Notes: generated by a model from the letters alone, not told the origin. 64,000 nt of DNA from Rhizobium sp. C1 (GCF_021026335.1 NZ_JAJNCY010000001.1:558001-622000); one strand, 5' to 3'. Counted from the stretch's first letter, positions 1 to 8,913 are shown. Numbers and translations: made by a program.

Positions 1-2
1 CT

Positions 3-1757
3 GCCTATAATGCGTTGCGCCACGGCCGCATGAACATGGATGTGCCGATCGCGCTGGCCATCACGCTGTCCTATGCCATGTCGCTTCACGAGACGATGAA
101 CCACGGCAAGGAGGCCTATTTCGATGCCTCCGTGTCGTTGCTCTTCTTCCTGCTGATCGGCCGTACGCTCGATCACATCATGCGCGACCGCGCCCGTTCG
201 GCGATCAGCGGTCTGGCGCGGCTCAGCCCGCGTGGAGCGACCGTGCTGACGACGGATGGCGGGCGCGAATATCGCAACATCGACGAGATCGTCCCCGGCG
301 ATCGGTTGCTGATGGCGGCCGGCGAACGGGTGCCGGTCGATTGCGTCGTGATGTCGGGGGCGAGCGAACTTGATCTTTCCATCGTCAGCGGCGAGAGCCT
401 GCCGGTGGCTGTAGCCACGGGCTCGGCGCTGCAGGCTGGCGGGCTGAACCTCACCGGCGCGCTCGTCGTGCAGGCGACGGCTGCGGCGCGCAACTCTTTC
501 GTCGCCGAGATCATCGGCTTGATGGAGGCGGCGGAAGGCGGCAAGGCGCGCTATCGGCGTATTGCAGACCGGGCGGCGGAAATCTATGCGCCGGCGGTGC
601 ATATTCTGGCGCTCGCCGCCTTTCTCTTCTGGGGCGTGTTCGGCGGCGACTGGAAACATGCGCTGACGATTGCGATCGCGGTTCTGATCATTACATGCCC
701 CTGCGCACTCGGCCTTGCCGTGCCGGTGGTGCAGGTGGTGGCGGCCGGACGGCTCTTCCGCGACGGGATCATGGTCAAGGACGGTTCCGCCATGGAACGG
801 CTGACGGAGATCGATACCGTTGTCTTCGACAAGACCGGCACACTGACGCTGGGCAAGCCGAAGCTGGTCAACAAGGGCGCGGTGCCGGCGAGGGTGCTGT
901 CGACGGCCGCTTCGCTGGCGCTGCATTCACGCCATCCGCTGTCGCTGGCGCTGGCAGAAGCGGGCGGGGGTGACGTAACACGCTTTGCGGCCGTCAGCGA
1001 GATTCCGGGCTCCGGCGTCGAGGCCTCGGATGCGGAGGGCGTTTGGCGGCTCGGCCATCGCGCCTTCGCGTTGAACGTGGCGGCGCAGGATGTCCGCGAA
1101 GACAATTTGGCCGGGCCGGAAACGGTTCTGTCGCTGGATGGCCAGCTGATGGCGGTCTTCCAGTTCGAGGACCAGACGCGGCGCGACGCCCAGGGCCTGA
1201 TCACGAACCTCGCCGCGCGGGGCTTCAAGACGGCGGTCCTCTCCGGTGATCGCGAGGGGGTCGTGGCGGCGCTTTGCAGACGTCTCGGTATCGGCTTCTG
1301 GCGCTCGGCCCTGACGCCGAAGGGCAAGGTCGCGGAGATCAGGGCTGCCTCGGCACACGGCCACAAGGTGCTGATGGTGGGCGACGGCATCAATGATGCT
1401 CCGGCGCTGGCAGAGGCGCATGTTTCCATGGCGCCCGCGACGGCCTCCGATGTCGGCCGTCAGGCTGCCGACTTCGTCTTTCTGCATGAAAGCCTGTCGG
1501 CCGTGTCGCTGGCCATTGAGGTCTCGAAGCGGGCAGGGCGGCTGATCATGGAGAATTTCGCACTGGCGATCGCCTATAACGTGGTCTTCGTGCCGTTGGC
1601 GCTGCTGGGCTATGCTTCGCCGCTGATTGCCGCGATCGCCATGTCGACGTCTTCGATCATTGTCGTGGTCAACGCCATGCGCCTGTCGCTGAGCGGGGTG
1701 AAGGCAACCGCCCCGACGCAACAGGAGACACCCATGACACCGGCGGTGGCCTCATGA
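3..1757 (+). CDS. fixI: Copper-type P1B ATPase FixI/CcoI (5' truncated by window edge)
   Basis: Membrane ion-pumping ATPase that supplies copper for assembly of the cbb3-type cytochrome c oxidase. The reading frame is open to the window start, so the N-terminal metal-binding domain and first helices are missing. Visible P-type landmarks in order: an actuator segment with SGES, the membrane motif CPC (in ITCPCALG), the phosphorylation motif DKTGT, the P1B-typical HP pair (SRHPLS) and the hinge GDGINDAP. Its stop overlaps the start of fixS by 4 bp. That coupling is what favours FixI over a general copper exporter CopA, which has the same motifs. In rhizobia fixGHIS is normally induced at low oxygen, but its promoter lies outside the window. 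Confidence 0.9.
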   Translation, partial: AYNALRHGRMNMDVPIALAITLSYAMSLHETMNHGKEAYFDASVSLLFFLLIGRTLDHIMRDRARSAISGLARLSPRGATVLTTDGGREYRNIDEIVPGDRLLMAAGERVPVDCVVMSGASELDLSIVSGESLPVAVATGSALQAGGLNLTGALVVQATAAARNSFVAEIIGLMEAAEGGKARYRRIADRAAEIYAPAVHILALAAFLFWGVFGGDWKHALTIAIAVLIITCPCALGLAVPVVQVVAAGRLFRDGIMVKDGSAMERLTEIDTVVFDKTGTLTLGKPKLVNKGAVPARVLSTAASLALHSRHPLSLALAEAGGGDVTRFAAVSEIPGSGVEASDAEGVWRLGHRAFALNVAAQDVREDNLAGPETVLSLDGQLMAVFQFEDQTRRDAQGLITNLAARGFKTAVLSGDREGVVAALCRRLGIGFWRSALTPKGKVAEIRAASAHGHKVLMVGDGINDAPALAEAHVSMAPATASDVGRQAADFVFLHESLSAVSLAIEVSKRAGRLIMENFALAIAYNVVFVPLALLGYASPLIAAIAMSTSSIIVVVNAMRLSLSGVKATAPTQQETPMTPAVAS

Positions 1758-1909
1758 ATGTGTTGATCTACCTCATCCCCATTGCGCTCGCGATGGGCGG
1801 ATTGGGCCTCGCGACCTTCCTCTGGTCGCTGAAAAGCGGCCAATACGACGATCTCGAAGGCTCATCGTGGCGCGTGCTCGACGACGGCGACGATCGACCG
1901 GAGGCATAG
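1754..1909 (+). CDS. fixS: cbb3-type oxidase assembly protein FixS/CcoS
   Basis: Small 51-residue protein with one N-terminal membrane helix (about residues 4-24) followed by a short acidic tail, the usual size and shape of CcoS/FixS. It begins at an ATG that overlaps the fixI stop (ATGA), implying translational coupling. The family motif FLWSLKSGQYDD after the helix is clear. CcoS is needed for cofactor insertion in cbb3 oxidase maturation, working with the CcoI/FixI copper ATPase. Downstream, 77 bases separate it from gnd, so the fix operon probably ends here; no terminator was recognised. Confidence 0.88.
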   Translation: MNVLIYLIPIALAMGGLGLATFLWSLKSGQYDDLEGSSWRVLDDGDDRPEA

Positions 1910-1958
1910 ACTTAATCGATTTGCTCTTGCCCAGGGCGGTATCGAGTGCCAAAAAAGG

Positions 1959-1978
1959 CTCCAATAAAAACATTGGAG
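1959..1978 (+). promoter_or_regulatory. Stem-loop that includes the gnd ribosome binding site
   Basis: Inverted repeat CTCCAAT (1959-1965) / ATTGGAG (1972-1978) with a 6-base A-rich loop. The 3' arm holds GGAG (1975-1978), the only good Shine-Dalgarno sequence for the gnd ATG at 1987. If it folds in the mRNA, the ribosome site would be masked. A regulatory role is inference; a 7-bp stem could also arise by chance. Confidence 0.35.
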
Positions 1979-1986
1979 TGATCCCC

Positions 1987-3408
1987 ATGGAAAAGGCAGA
2001 AATCGGTCTCATCGGGCTGGGCGTAATGGGGGCGAATCTCGCTCTCAACATCGCCGAAAAAGGCAACCAGATTGCGGTGTTCAACCGCACCACCGAGAAG
2101 ACCGACGAATTTTTCGCCGAGGCCGGCGCACTCGCCGAGCGCATCATTCCCTGCCACACGATGGAAGAATTCATCGCGGCGATCCGTCCGCCCCGTCCGA
2201 TCATCATCATGATCAAGGCCGGCCAGCCTGTGGATGACCAGATCGAGGCGCTGAAGCCGTATCTGACGAATGGCGATATCGTCATCGACGCCGGCAATGC
2301 CAATTTCCACGACACGCGACGTCGTTTCAAGGAGCTGGACGGCACGGGCCTGACCTTCATCGGCATGGGTGTCTCGGGCGGTGAGGAGGGCGCGCGCCAT
2401 GGGCCCTCGATCATGGTCGGCGGGACGCCGGAAAGCTATGCGCGTGTCGAGAAGGTCCTGACCTCCATCTCCGCCAAGTTCAACGGCGAGGACTGCTGCG
2501 CGTGGCTCGGCGCGGATGGTGCGGGCCATTTCGTCAAGACGATCCATAACGGCATCGAATATGCCGACATGCAGATGATCGGGGAAATTTATGGCCTGCT
2601 GCGCGACGGCGCCGGCAAGTCCGCCTCCGAGATCGGCAATATCTTCGGCGGCTGGAACAAGGGTCGTCTCAACTCTTATCTCATTGAGATCAGCGAAAAG
2701 GTTCTGGCAGCGAAAGACCCCCATGGCGACGGCCCAATGGTCGACATGATCCTCGACCAGGCCGGACAGAAGGGCACGGGCAAGTGGTCGGTTATCGAGG
2801 CGCAGCAGCTCGGCGTGCCGGCAACGGCGATCGAGGCGGCAGTGGCCGCCCGCGTCCTCTCCTCCATGAGGTCGCAGCGCGTCGCCGCCGAGAAGATCTT
2901 CGGCTCGGCTCCAGGCAAGATCGACGCGGACGGCGCAGGATTGAACGATCTGGAACTGGCGCTGTTTGCCGCCAAGATCGGCGCCTATGCTCAAGGGTTT
3001 GCCGTGATGGCGGAAGCCTCGAAGGAATTCGGCTGGTCGCTGCCGATGCCGGTAATCGCCAAGATCTGGCGCGCTGGCTGCATCATCCGCTCGCAGTTCC
3101 TCGATGAGATCACCAGCGCGTTCACGGACATGCCGGATGTCGAGAACCTCATCATGACGCCGGCCTTCTCGACGATGTTGACGGAAGCGCTTCCGTCGCT
3201 CCGCCGCGTGGTCGCCGCTGCCGTCACGGCCGGGCTTCCGGTGCCTGCGCTCTCCTCGGCGCTGTCCTATTTCGACAGCTACCGACAGGCGCGCGGCACG
3301 GCGAACCTCATCCAGGCACAGCGCGACTTCTTCGGGGCGCATGGCTTCGATCGTCTCGACGGCAAGGACTTCCACCATGGTCCCTGGGGTAGCGGCCTGA
3401 ATGAATGA
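1987..3408 (+). CDS. gnd: 6-phosphogluconate dehydrogenase, decarboxylating
   Basis: Oxidative pentose phosphate pathway enzyme that converts 6-phosphogluconate to ribulose 5-phosphate and CO2 with NADP+. At 473 residues it matches the long-chain family. The N-terminal Rossmann motif is GLIGLGVMG. The substrate-binding signature follows (GVSGGEEGARHGPS), then the catalytic lysine/asparagine region (HFVKTIHNGIEY) and the C-terminal HGPWGS tail. The ATG at 1987 is chosen because Gnd proteins start just before the Rossmann strand and because GGAG lies 8 bases upstream; the frame is open further upstream with no family similarity. It overlaps the next gene by 8 bp. Confidence 0.96.
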   Translation: MEKAEIGLIGLGVMGANLALNIAEKGNQIAVFNRTTEKTDEFFAEAGALAERIIPCHTMEEFIAAIRPPRPIIIMIKAGQPVDDQIEALKPYLTNGDIVIDAGNANFHDTRRRFKELDGTGLTFIGMGVSGGEEGARHGPSIMVGGTPESYARVEKVLTSISAKFNGEDCCAWLGADGAGHFVKTIHNGIEYADMQMIGEIYGLLRDGAGKSASEIGNIFGGWNKGRLNSYLIEISEKVLAAKDPHGDGPMVDMILDQAGQKGTGKWSVIEAQQLGVPATAIEAAVAARVLSSMRSQRVAAEKIFGSAPGKIDADGAGLNDLELALFAAKIGAYAQGFAVMAEASKEFGWSLPMPVIAKIWRAGCIIRSQFLDEITSAFTDMPDVENLIMTPAFSTMLTEALPSLRRVVAAAVTAGLPVPALSSALSYFDSYRQARGTANLIQAQRDFFGAHGFDRLDGKDFHHGPWGSGLNE

Positions 3409-4252
3409 GCGGATCGTTCTCCTTGGCACCAAGGGCGGTCCGGCAATCCGACCCGGCGGCCCTTCGCCGACGTCCAGCCTGATCGAGACGGGCGGGCGCG
3501 TGATCGCAGTCGATTGCGCGCTCGGCGTTTCGCGCGGCATCGTCAATGCCGGCGTGTCGCTGAAGGGGCTCAGTCACATCCTGGTGACCCACCTTCATTC
3601 CGATCATGTGCTGGAGCTGGGCGGGCTCATCCACACCGCCTGGACATCAGGTCTTTCGACGCCTGTGAAAGTCTATGGGCCGAAGGGCACGGCCGATGTC
3701 TGGCATGGTTTCCTTGCATCGCTGACGGTCGATATCGCGACGCGGATCGTTGATGAGGGCAGGCCGGTTCTTGCCGATCTGGTCAGGATCACGGAGATCG
3801 ACGAGGGGCCGGTTCTCGATGAGCCCGGTTTCCGTGTCACGGCGCTGCGCGTGCCGCATCCTCCGCTGGCCGATTGCTTCGCTTTCCGGGTGGAGATGCC
3901 TTCCGGCGTCGCCGTTTTTTCCGGTGACACGGCCTTTCATCCGCCGCTTGCGGATTTCGCCAGAGACGCGGATCTTCTCATTCACGAGGCGATGCTGCCG
4001 GAGGGGCTGGAGAGCATTATCCGCCGGACCGGCAACGGCTCACGGTTGCGGGAGCACCTCATTGCGTCTCACACCTTTGCCGCCGATGTCGGGCGGATTG
4101 CGACAATGGCCGGGGTCAAGCGCCTCGCGCTGAACCACATGATCCCCGCCGACGATCCGGATTTTACGGAGCTGCATTGGCGGGCTGCCGTGGCGGAGAC
4201 CTATGTCGGCGCATTGATCGTCGGGCGTGACGGGCTGGAAATTACCCTCTGA
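3401..4252 (+). CDS. MBL-fold metallo-hydrolase (RNase Z-like)
   Basis: Cytoplasmic 283-residue metallo-beta-lactamase-fold hydrolase. The zinc motif HxHxDH is complete (H64, H66, D68, H69 in THLHSDH). A later metal aspartate lies in FSGDTAFH, further ligands in LIHEAML, and a C-terminal histidine in LALNHMIP. The general pattern resembles ribonuclease Z or arylsulfatase-like MBL proteins, but the substrate cannot be read from sequence. The start overlaps the gnd stop by 8 bp, so it is probably co-transcribed with gnd. It lacks a signal peptide. Confidence is high for the fold and low for the substrate. Confidence 0.8.
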   Translation: MNERIVLLGTKGGPAIRPGGPSPTSSLIETGGRVIAVDCALGVSRGIVNAGVSLKGLSHILVTHLHSDHVLELGGLIHTAWTSGLSTPVKVYGPKGTADVWHGFLASLTVDIATRIVDEGRPVLADLVRITEIDEGPVLDEPGFRVTALRVPHPPLADCFAFRVEMPSGVAVFSGDTAFHPPLADFARDADLLIHEAMLPEGLESIIRRTGNGSRLREHLIASHTFAADVGRIATMAGVKRLALNHMIPADDPDFTELHWRAAVAETYVGALIVGRDGLEITL

Positions 4253-4267
4253 GGGCCATCCCGGTTC

Positions 4268-5320
4268 TCACGTTTCGTCCGTCCAGGTCGATGTCGCGAT
4301 GCTCTGCCAGCTTGTCGGGTCAGCGCCGGCGATACGGGCGAGCAGCGCGCGCGCAAGTTCCCGGCCGGCGCTGGTGAAATCCTCGTTCATGGCGATGATC
4401 TGCGGCTGGAACCACGGCAGGACGCCCGCGGATTCCTTCGCTGCCATATCGATCTCACGGCCGATCGCCTTGCCTGACGAGGCAATGCCTGCCGCCGCGG
4501 CAATCGCCGAACTGCCGGAGCAACAGATGAGCCCGTCGGGAGCGTTTGCGCCGCGCATGAGGTTTTCGACCGCGTCCTTCTGTTCTGCCGCGGGCACCTC
4601 AATGTCGATCCCGTCGAAGGGGACCTCTTCCAGACCATAATCCCGCAGGCCGCGTCTGAAGCCGTTCATGGTGTGGCCGGAATAGGTCAGCTGCTTGGGG
4701 GGCGGCAGGATCGCGAGGCGCTTGCGTCCGCGCGCCGCCAGCCTCTCGACCGCCTTGTAGGCGAAGGCCTCGTTGTCGAAATCGTGGTAGGGATGCGTGA
4801 GCCCCATTTCCGTGCGGCCATGCGTGACGAAGGGTATGTTGCGCTCCGTCAGAAAGCGGATGCGCGTGTCGTCCGGCTCGGTTCGCGAGAGGATGACCCC
4901 ATCGGCCGAGCCTGTCTCCGCGATGTAGCGGACCGGCACCATGGGGTCGGCGCTGCTGATATGCGGCGTCAGAACGAGGTGATAGGGCGTGCCCGTCAGC
5001 ACTTCGGATATGCCGTAGACCATGCGTCCGGTCATGGACATGATTTCAGCGTCCATGCCGAGCACCAGGGCGATAACATTGGTCTTGCCTGTTCGCAGGC
5101 GGACGCCGGCGCGGTTGGGCTGATAGCCGAGCTGGCGCGCGACAAGGCGCACACGTTCCTTCGTGTCTGCACCGATGTCGGGTGCATCCTTGAGCGCGCG
5201 GGAAACCGTCGTGACGCCCAGACCGGTGAGATAGGCAATCGTCTTCAGCGTCGGACGTTCGCCTTCCAGAATTTGCGGCGCATGAGCCTTTCCGGCGCTC
5301 GCCCGATCCGATCCTGACAC
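4268..5320 (-). CDS. LacI-family transcriptional regulator
   Basis: 350-residue LacI/GalR-type repressor. A helix-turn-helix lies at about residues 27-46 (LKTIAYLTGLGVTTVSRALK), followed by the hinge helix region and a periplasmic-binding-like sugar sensor domain. It reads divergently from the sugar importer starting at 5756, the usual arrangement for a local regulator. The start is a GTG at 5320 with GGAG at 5327-5330. Two near-identical palindromes in the intergenic region (5420-5433 and 5728-5741) have the central CG typical of LacI operators. It likely represses both itself and the importer operon until an oligosaccharide or derived sugar binds; the effector is unknown. Confidence 0.88.
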   Translation of the reverse strand: MSGSDRASAGKAHAPQILEGERPTLKTIAYLTGLGVTTVSRALKDAPDIGADTKERVRLVARQLGYQPNRAGVRLRTGKTNVIALVLGMDAEIMSMTGRMVYGISEVLTGTPYHLVLTPHISSADPMVPVRYIAETGSADGVILSRTEPDDTRIRFLTERNIPFVTHGRTEMGLTHPYHDFDNEAFAYKAVERLAARGRKRLAILPPPKQLTYSGHTMNGFRRGLRDYGLEEVPFDGIDIEVPAAEQKDAVENLMRGANAPDGLICCSGSSAIAAAAGIASSGKAIGREIDMAAKESAGVLPWFQPQIIAMNEDFTSAGRELARALLARIAGADPTSWQSIATSTWTDET

Positions 5321-5419
5321 CTTGCACTCCTTCGCGACACCATGCCTTCACTCGCCGGATTTTCGAGGTTCTGCCGTGCTTGGTCAATGGCATGTCTCCG
5401 CAAATATCCCGTCTCAAAT

Positions 5420-5433
5420 CTGTAACGTTACAG
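5420..5433. promoter_or_regulatory. Putative LacI-type operator, regulator side
   Basis: Perfect 14-base palindrome CTGTAACGTTACAG, about 100 bases upstream of the regulator start. The central CG and AACGTT core are typical of LacI/GalR operators. It matches the site at 5728-5741 in 12 of 14 positions. Confidence 0.6.
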
Positions 5434-5727
5434 TTCGGAAGTCGAGAGGGAATTTCCCCACAAAAGCCGAATCTGCGAATTTTGCCGAATGTCGCGTGAC
5501 AGCAATTATTTGTTGCATCGCGAATTCGCGCCGCAAAGTGATATCGTTCTCATATTCATAAAAATATCTTGTATTCAGTGACTTATGTGGATGCTGGAAC
5601 GTGCGTTTCTTCCTTTGTCGGGCCCGCCGTCCCTTTCTGTGGCACACGTTATGAGATTAATTTGGTGGGAGAAAAAAATTTGCGAAGAGCCGGTTGCGTG
5701 TTTCCGGACTTTGTCATAGGTTTTTTC

Positions 5728-5741
5728 CGGTAACGTTTCAG
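5728..5741. promoter_or_regulatory. Putative LacI-type operator, importer side
   Basis: CGGTAACGTTTCAG, 12 of 14 positions identical to the palindrome at 5420-5433. It ends just before the ribosome binding site (5743-5750) of the binding-protein gene, a position where a bound repressor would block transcription of the importer operon. Confidence 0.55.
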
Positions 5742-5755
5742 TGAGGGAGGAACTC

Positions 5756-6991
5756 ATGAATATTCGTTCTCTGGCTGCTGCACTCGCAGCATCCGTGACG
5801 CTTTCTGTCGGCGCAGCTCAGGCAACCGATCTTGAGGTGACGCATTGGTGGACATCCGGCGGGGAGGCTGCCGCTGTCGCCGAGCTTGCCAAGGCATTCG
5901 ACGCAACCGGCAATCACTGGGTCGACGGCGCGATTGCCGGTGGTGGTGATGTCGCGCGTCCGATCATGATCAGCCGCATCACCGGCGGCGATCCGATGGG
6001 CGCGACGCAGTTCAACACCGGCCGTCAGGCTGACGAACTGGTGGAAGCCGGCCTGATGCAGGACGTTACCGAGGTCGCCAAGGCCGAAGGCTGGGACAAG
6101 ATCATCAACCCGCCGAGCCTCTACAAATCCTGCGTCAAGGACGGCAAGTGGTATTGCGTGCCGATCAATATTCACTCCTGGCAGTGGATGTGGATGAACA
6201 ACGCGGTTTTCGAGAAGATCGGCAAGCCGGTTCCGAAAAACTGGGACGAGTTCGTCGCCGATGTGCCGGAACTGCAGAAGGCCGGCATCATTCCGCTCGC
6301 CGTGGGTGGTCAGGCCTGGCAGTCGAACGGTCTCTTCGGCGTTCTGCAGGTTGCGCTGGGCGGTGTTGATCTCTGGAAGAAGGTCAATGTCGACAAGGAC
6401 GCAAAGTTTGCCGCCGGTCCGGAAATGCTGAAGATCTTCAAGGCGGCTGCTCAGGCGCGCGAATGGTCCAAGGACACGAAGGTTCAGGACTGGAACCAGG
6501 CGACGAACATGGTCATCACCGGCAAGGCCGCCGCCCAGATCATGGGCGACTGGGCGCAGGGCGAATTCGCCGTGGCGGGCAAGGTCGCCGGCAAGGATTA
6601 TACCTGCCTTCCCGGGCTCGGCGTGAACGAAATCATCAGCACCGGCGGTGACAGTTTCTATTTCCCCAAGCAGAAGGATCCGGAAAAGACCAAGGCCCAG
6701 ATGGTTCTGGCTAAGACGCTGCTGGACAAGAAAACGCAGGTTGCCTTCAACCTCAAGAAGGGTTCGCTGCCGGTTCGCGGCGACGTCGATCTTGCTTCGG
6801 CCAATGACTGCATGAAGAAGGGTCTCGAAATCCTCAAGAAGGGTAATGTCCTGCCTGATGGCAATCAGACCCTGTCGCCGGACACGACCGGCCAGCTTCA
6901 GGACGTCATCGACAAGTTCTGGCACGACTTCTCCATCACCCCCGAAGAAGCCCAGAAGCAGTACGCTGCGATTATCGCCAAGGCCGATTGA
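5756..6991 (+). CDS. CUT1 sugar ABC transporter, periplasmic binding protein
   Basis: 411-residue extracellular solute-binding protein of family 1. It has a clear Sec signal peptide (short basic start, hydrophobic stretch, cleavage near GAAQA-TD at about residue 24). Mature motifs such as VTHWWTSGG and the tryptophan-rich HSWQWMWM region fit binding proteins for oligosaccharides. The start is the ATG at 5756, preceded by GAGGGAGG. It heads a run of nine same-strand genes and sits directly behind an operator candidate. The ligand is inferred from neighbours (beta-mannosidase, beta-xylosidase) to be a plant hemicellulose oligosaccharide; glucose/mannose-type ligands are possible. Confidence 0.9.
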   Translation: MNIRSLAAALAASVTLSVGAAQATDLEVTHWWTSGGEAAAVAELAKAFDATGNHWVDGAIAGGGDVARPIMISRITGGDPMGATQFNTGRQADELVEAGLMQDVTEVAKAEGWDKIINPPSLYKSCVKDGKWYCVPINIHSWQWMWMNNAVFEKIGKPVPKNWDEFVADVPELQKAGIIPLAVGGQAWQSNGLFGVLQVALGGVDLWKKVNVDKDAKFAAGPEMLKIFKAAAQAREWSKDTKVQDWNQATNMVITGKAAAQIMGDWAQGEFAVAGKVAGKDYTCLPGLGVNEIISTGGDSFYFPKQKDPEKTKAQMVLAKTLLDKKTQVAFNLKKGSLPVRGDVDLASANDCMKKGLEILKKGNVLPDGNQTLSPDTTGQLQDVIDKFWHDFSITPEEAQKQYAAIIAKAD

Positions 6992-7005
6992 TTGCCGAGC
7001 GTTTC

Positions 7006-7026
7006 GGGCCGGCTTTCGGCCGGCCC
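7006..7026 (+). other. Strong intercistronic hairpin after the binding-protein gene
   Basis: GGGCCGGC (7006-7013) pairs perfectly with GCCGGCCC (7019-7026) around a 5-base loop. There is no T-run, so it is not a classic terminator. Such hairpins behind binding-protein genes are known to protect the upstream mRNA and so raise binding protein over permease levels; that role is inferred here. Confidence 0.5.
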
Positions 7027-7083
7027 GGTTTCTGTCAGAAGAAGAGCGCCGGACGTCGCCAGACGTAACCGGGAGGAGGGGAG

Positions 7084-7983
7084 ATGGAGCGCGCAGCGCC
7101 CAGGCGAAGGAATTCGCTTTTCAAGAATATCAGCGCCAAGATTGCCGCCATTCCGATGGCGTTCACGGCTCTTGTCGTCTTTCTCGGTGGAACGATCTGG
7201 ACCGTCGTCTATTCATTCACCAATTCGAAGCTGCTGCCGCGATTGAATTTCGTCGGCTTCGACCAGTATACGCGCCTATGGTCCACGCCGCGCTGGCTGG
7301 TCTCCGTTGAAAACCTGGCGATTTACGGCGTGTTGTCGCTGATCTTTTCGCTTGTCATCGGCTTCATTCTGGCTGTCGCGATGGATCAGAAGATCCGGTT
7401 CGAGAACACGTTCCGGACCATCTTTCTCTATCCGTTCGCGCTATCCTTCATCGTCACCGGGCTTGTGTGGCAATGGCTGCTCAATCCGGATCTCGGGGTG
7501 CAGCACATCGTGCGCAGCCTCGGCTATACGAGCTTTACCTTCGATCCGCTCTACAATGCCGATATCGTGATCTATGGTGTGCTGATTGCCGGTCTCTGGC
7601 AGGGCACGGGGCTGATCATGGTGCTGATGCTGGCCGGCCTTCGCGGGATTGACGAGGAAATCTGGCGGGCCGCGCGCGTCGACGGCATTCCGACATGGAA
7701 GACCTATGTGTTCATCATCATCCCGATGATGCGTCCCGTCTTCGTCACGACGCTTGTGCTCATCGGCTCCGGCATCATCAAGGTCTACGATCTGATCGTC
7801 GCACAGACGGGCGGGGGACCGGGCGGGGCATCCGAAGTCCCTGCGAAATACGTCTACGACCTCATGTTCTATTCGCAGAATCTCGGCCAGGGCTTCGCGG
7901 CCTCGACCATGATGCTGGTCAGCGTGATCGTCATCGTCGTTCCGTGGGCCTATTTCGAATTCTCCGGCAGAAAGGCACGCTGA
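7084..7983 (+). CDS. CUT1 sugar ABC transporter permease (first)
   Basis: 299-residue inner-membrane permease of the MalF type with about six hydrophobic helices. The EAA loop that docks with the ATPase is visible near two thirds of the length (EEIWRAARVDGIPTWKTYVF). The start at 7084 follows a strong GGAGGAGGGG. Its stop overlaps the next permease start by one base (TGATG), so the two are translationally coupled. It forms the channel with the following permease. Confidence 0.92.
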   Translation: MERAAPRRRNSLFKNISAKIAAIPMAFTALVVFLGGTIWTVVYSFTNSKLLPRLNFVGFDQYTRLWSTPRWLVSVENLAIYGVLSLIFSLVIGFILAVAMDQKIRFENTFRTIFLYPFALSFIVTGLVWQWLLNPDLGVQHIVRSLGYTSFTFDPLYNADIVIYGVLIAGLWQGTGLIMVLMLAGLRGIDEEIWRAARVDGIPTWKTYVFIIIPMMRPVFVTTLVLIGSGIIKVYDLIVAQTGGGPGGASEVPAKYVYDLMFYSQNLGQGFAASTMMLVSVIVIVVPWAYFEFSGRKAR

Positions 7984-8909
7984 TGACCGCCATTTCTTCC
8001 ACCAACACCAACTTGGGCACGAGCACGGGCGCAGAACCGCGTGGCGCCAAGCCGAAAAAGGCCTTTTCCCGCCGCAACATCATCATCTACGGCACGCTCG
8101 TCGTCGCCGCCGTCTATTACATCCTGCCGCTCTATGTGATGATCGTGACATCGCTGAAGGGCATGCCGGAAATCCGGCTTGGCAACATCTTTGCTCCGCC
8201 AGTGCAAATCACCTTCGAGCCGTGGGTCAAGGCCTGGTCGCAGGCCTGCACGGGTCTGAATTGCGACGGGCTTTCGCGCGGCTTCTGGAATTCCGTGATC
8301 ATCACGGTTCCATCGGTCATCATCTCGATCGCGGTCGCCTCGCTCAACGGCTACATGCTGGCCAACTGGCGGTTCAAGGGCGCTGATCTCTTCTTCACGA
8401 TCCTGATCGTCGGAGCCTTCATTCCCTATCAGGTGATGCTCTATCCGATGGTCATCATCCTGCGAGACCTCGGGGTCTATGGAACGCTTCAGGGCCTGAT
8501 CATCGTGCATACGGTCTTCGGCATGCCGATCCTGACGCTGCTCTTCCGGAACTATTTCACCGCACTGCCGGAGGAATTGTTCAAGGCGGCGCGTGTCGAC
8601 GGGGCGGGGTTCTGGAACATCTATTTCCGGATCATGCTGCCGATCTCGCTGCCGATCTTCGTGGTGGCGATGATCATTCAGATCACCGGTATCTGGAACG
8701 ACTTCCTTTTCGGCGTCGTCTTCACCAAGCCGGACACCTATCCGATGACGGTTCAGCTCAACAACATCGTGAACTCCGTTCAGGGGGTCAAGGAATACAA
8801 CGTCAACATGGCCGCGACGCTGATCACGGGGCTTGTGCCGCTGATCGTCTATTTCGTCTCCGGCAAACTGTTCGTGCGCGGCATCGCCGCCGGCGCTGTA
8901 AAGGGATAA
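7983..8909 (+). CDS. CUT1 sugar ABC transporter permease (second)
   Basis: 308-residue MalG-type inner-membrane permease. An approximately 35-residue polar cytoplasmic N-terminus precedes the first helix, and the EAA motif is visible (ELFKAARVDGAGFWNIYFR). It starts at an ATG that shares one base with the upstream TGA, and is followed after four bases by the ATPase gene. It pairs with the first permease; the conserved aspartate-glycine of the coupling loop is present. Confidence 0.92.
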   Translation: MTAISSTNTNLGTSTGAEPRGAKPKKAFSRRNIIIYGTLVVAAVYYILPLYVMIVTSLKGMPEIRLGNIFAPPVQITFEPWVKAWSQACTGLNCDGLSRGFWNSVIITVPSVIISIAVASLNGYMLANWRFKGADLFFTILIVGAFIPYQVMLYPMVIILRDLGVYGTLQGLIIVHTVFGMPILTLLFRNYFTALPEELFKAARVDGAGFWNIYFRIMLPISLPIFVVAMIIQITGIWNDFLFGVVFTKPDTYPMTVQLNNIVNSVQGVKEYNVNMAATLITGLVPLIVYFVSGKLFVRGIAAGAVKG

Positions 8910-8913
8910 TCGA

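Larger units (their letters stand above)
5321..5755. promoter_or_regulatory. Divergent control region between lacI-type gene and sugar importer
   Basis: 435 bases without a supported gene. It is visibly AT-richer than its flanks and holds two LacI-type operator candidates, plus a perfect 12-base palindrome CGCGAATTCGCG at 5519-5530. It also holds A/T-rich stretches around 5556-5580 and 5650-5680 suited to promoters. Exact -35/-10 boxes could not be assigned. Confidence 0.6.

Noticed and set aside
1912-3546. Long minus-strand open frame opposite gnd (544 codons)
   Set aside because: Arg/His-rich translation without family motifs, opposite a clear gnd gene; high GC makes such shadow frames common.
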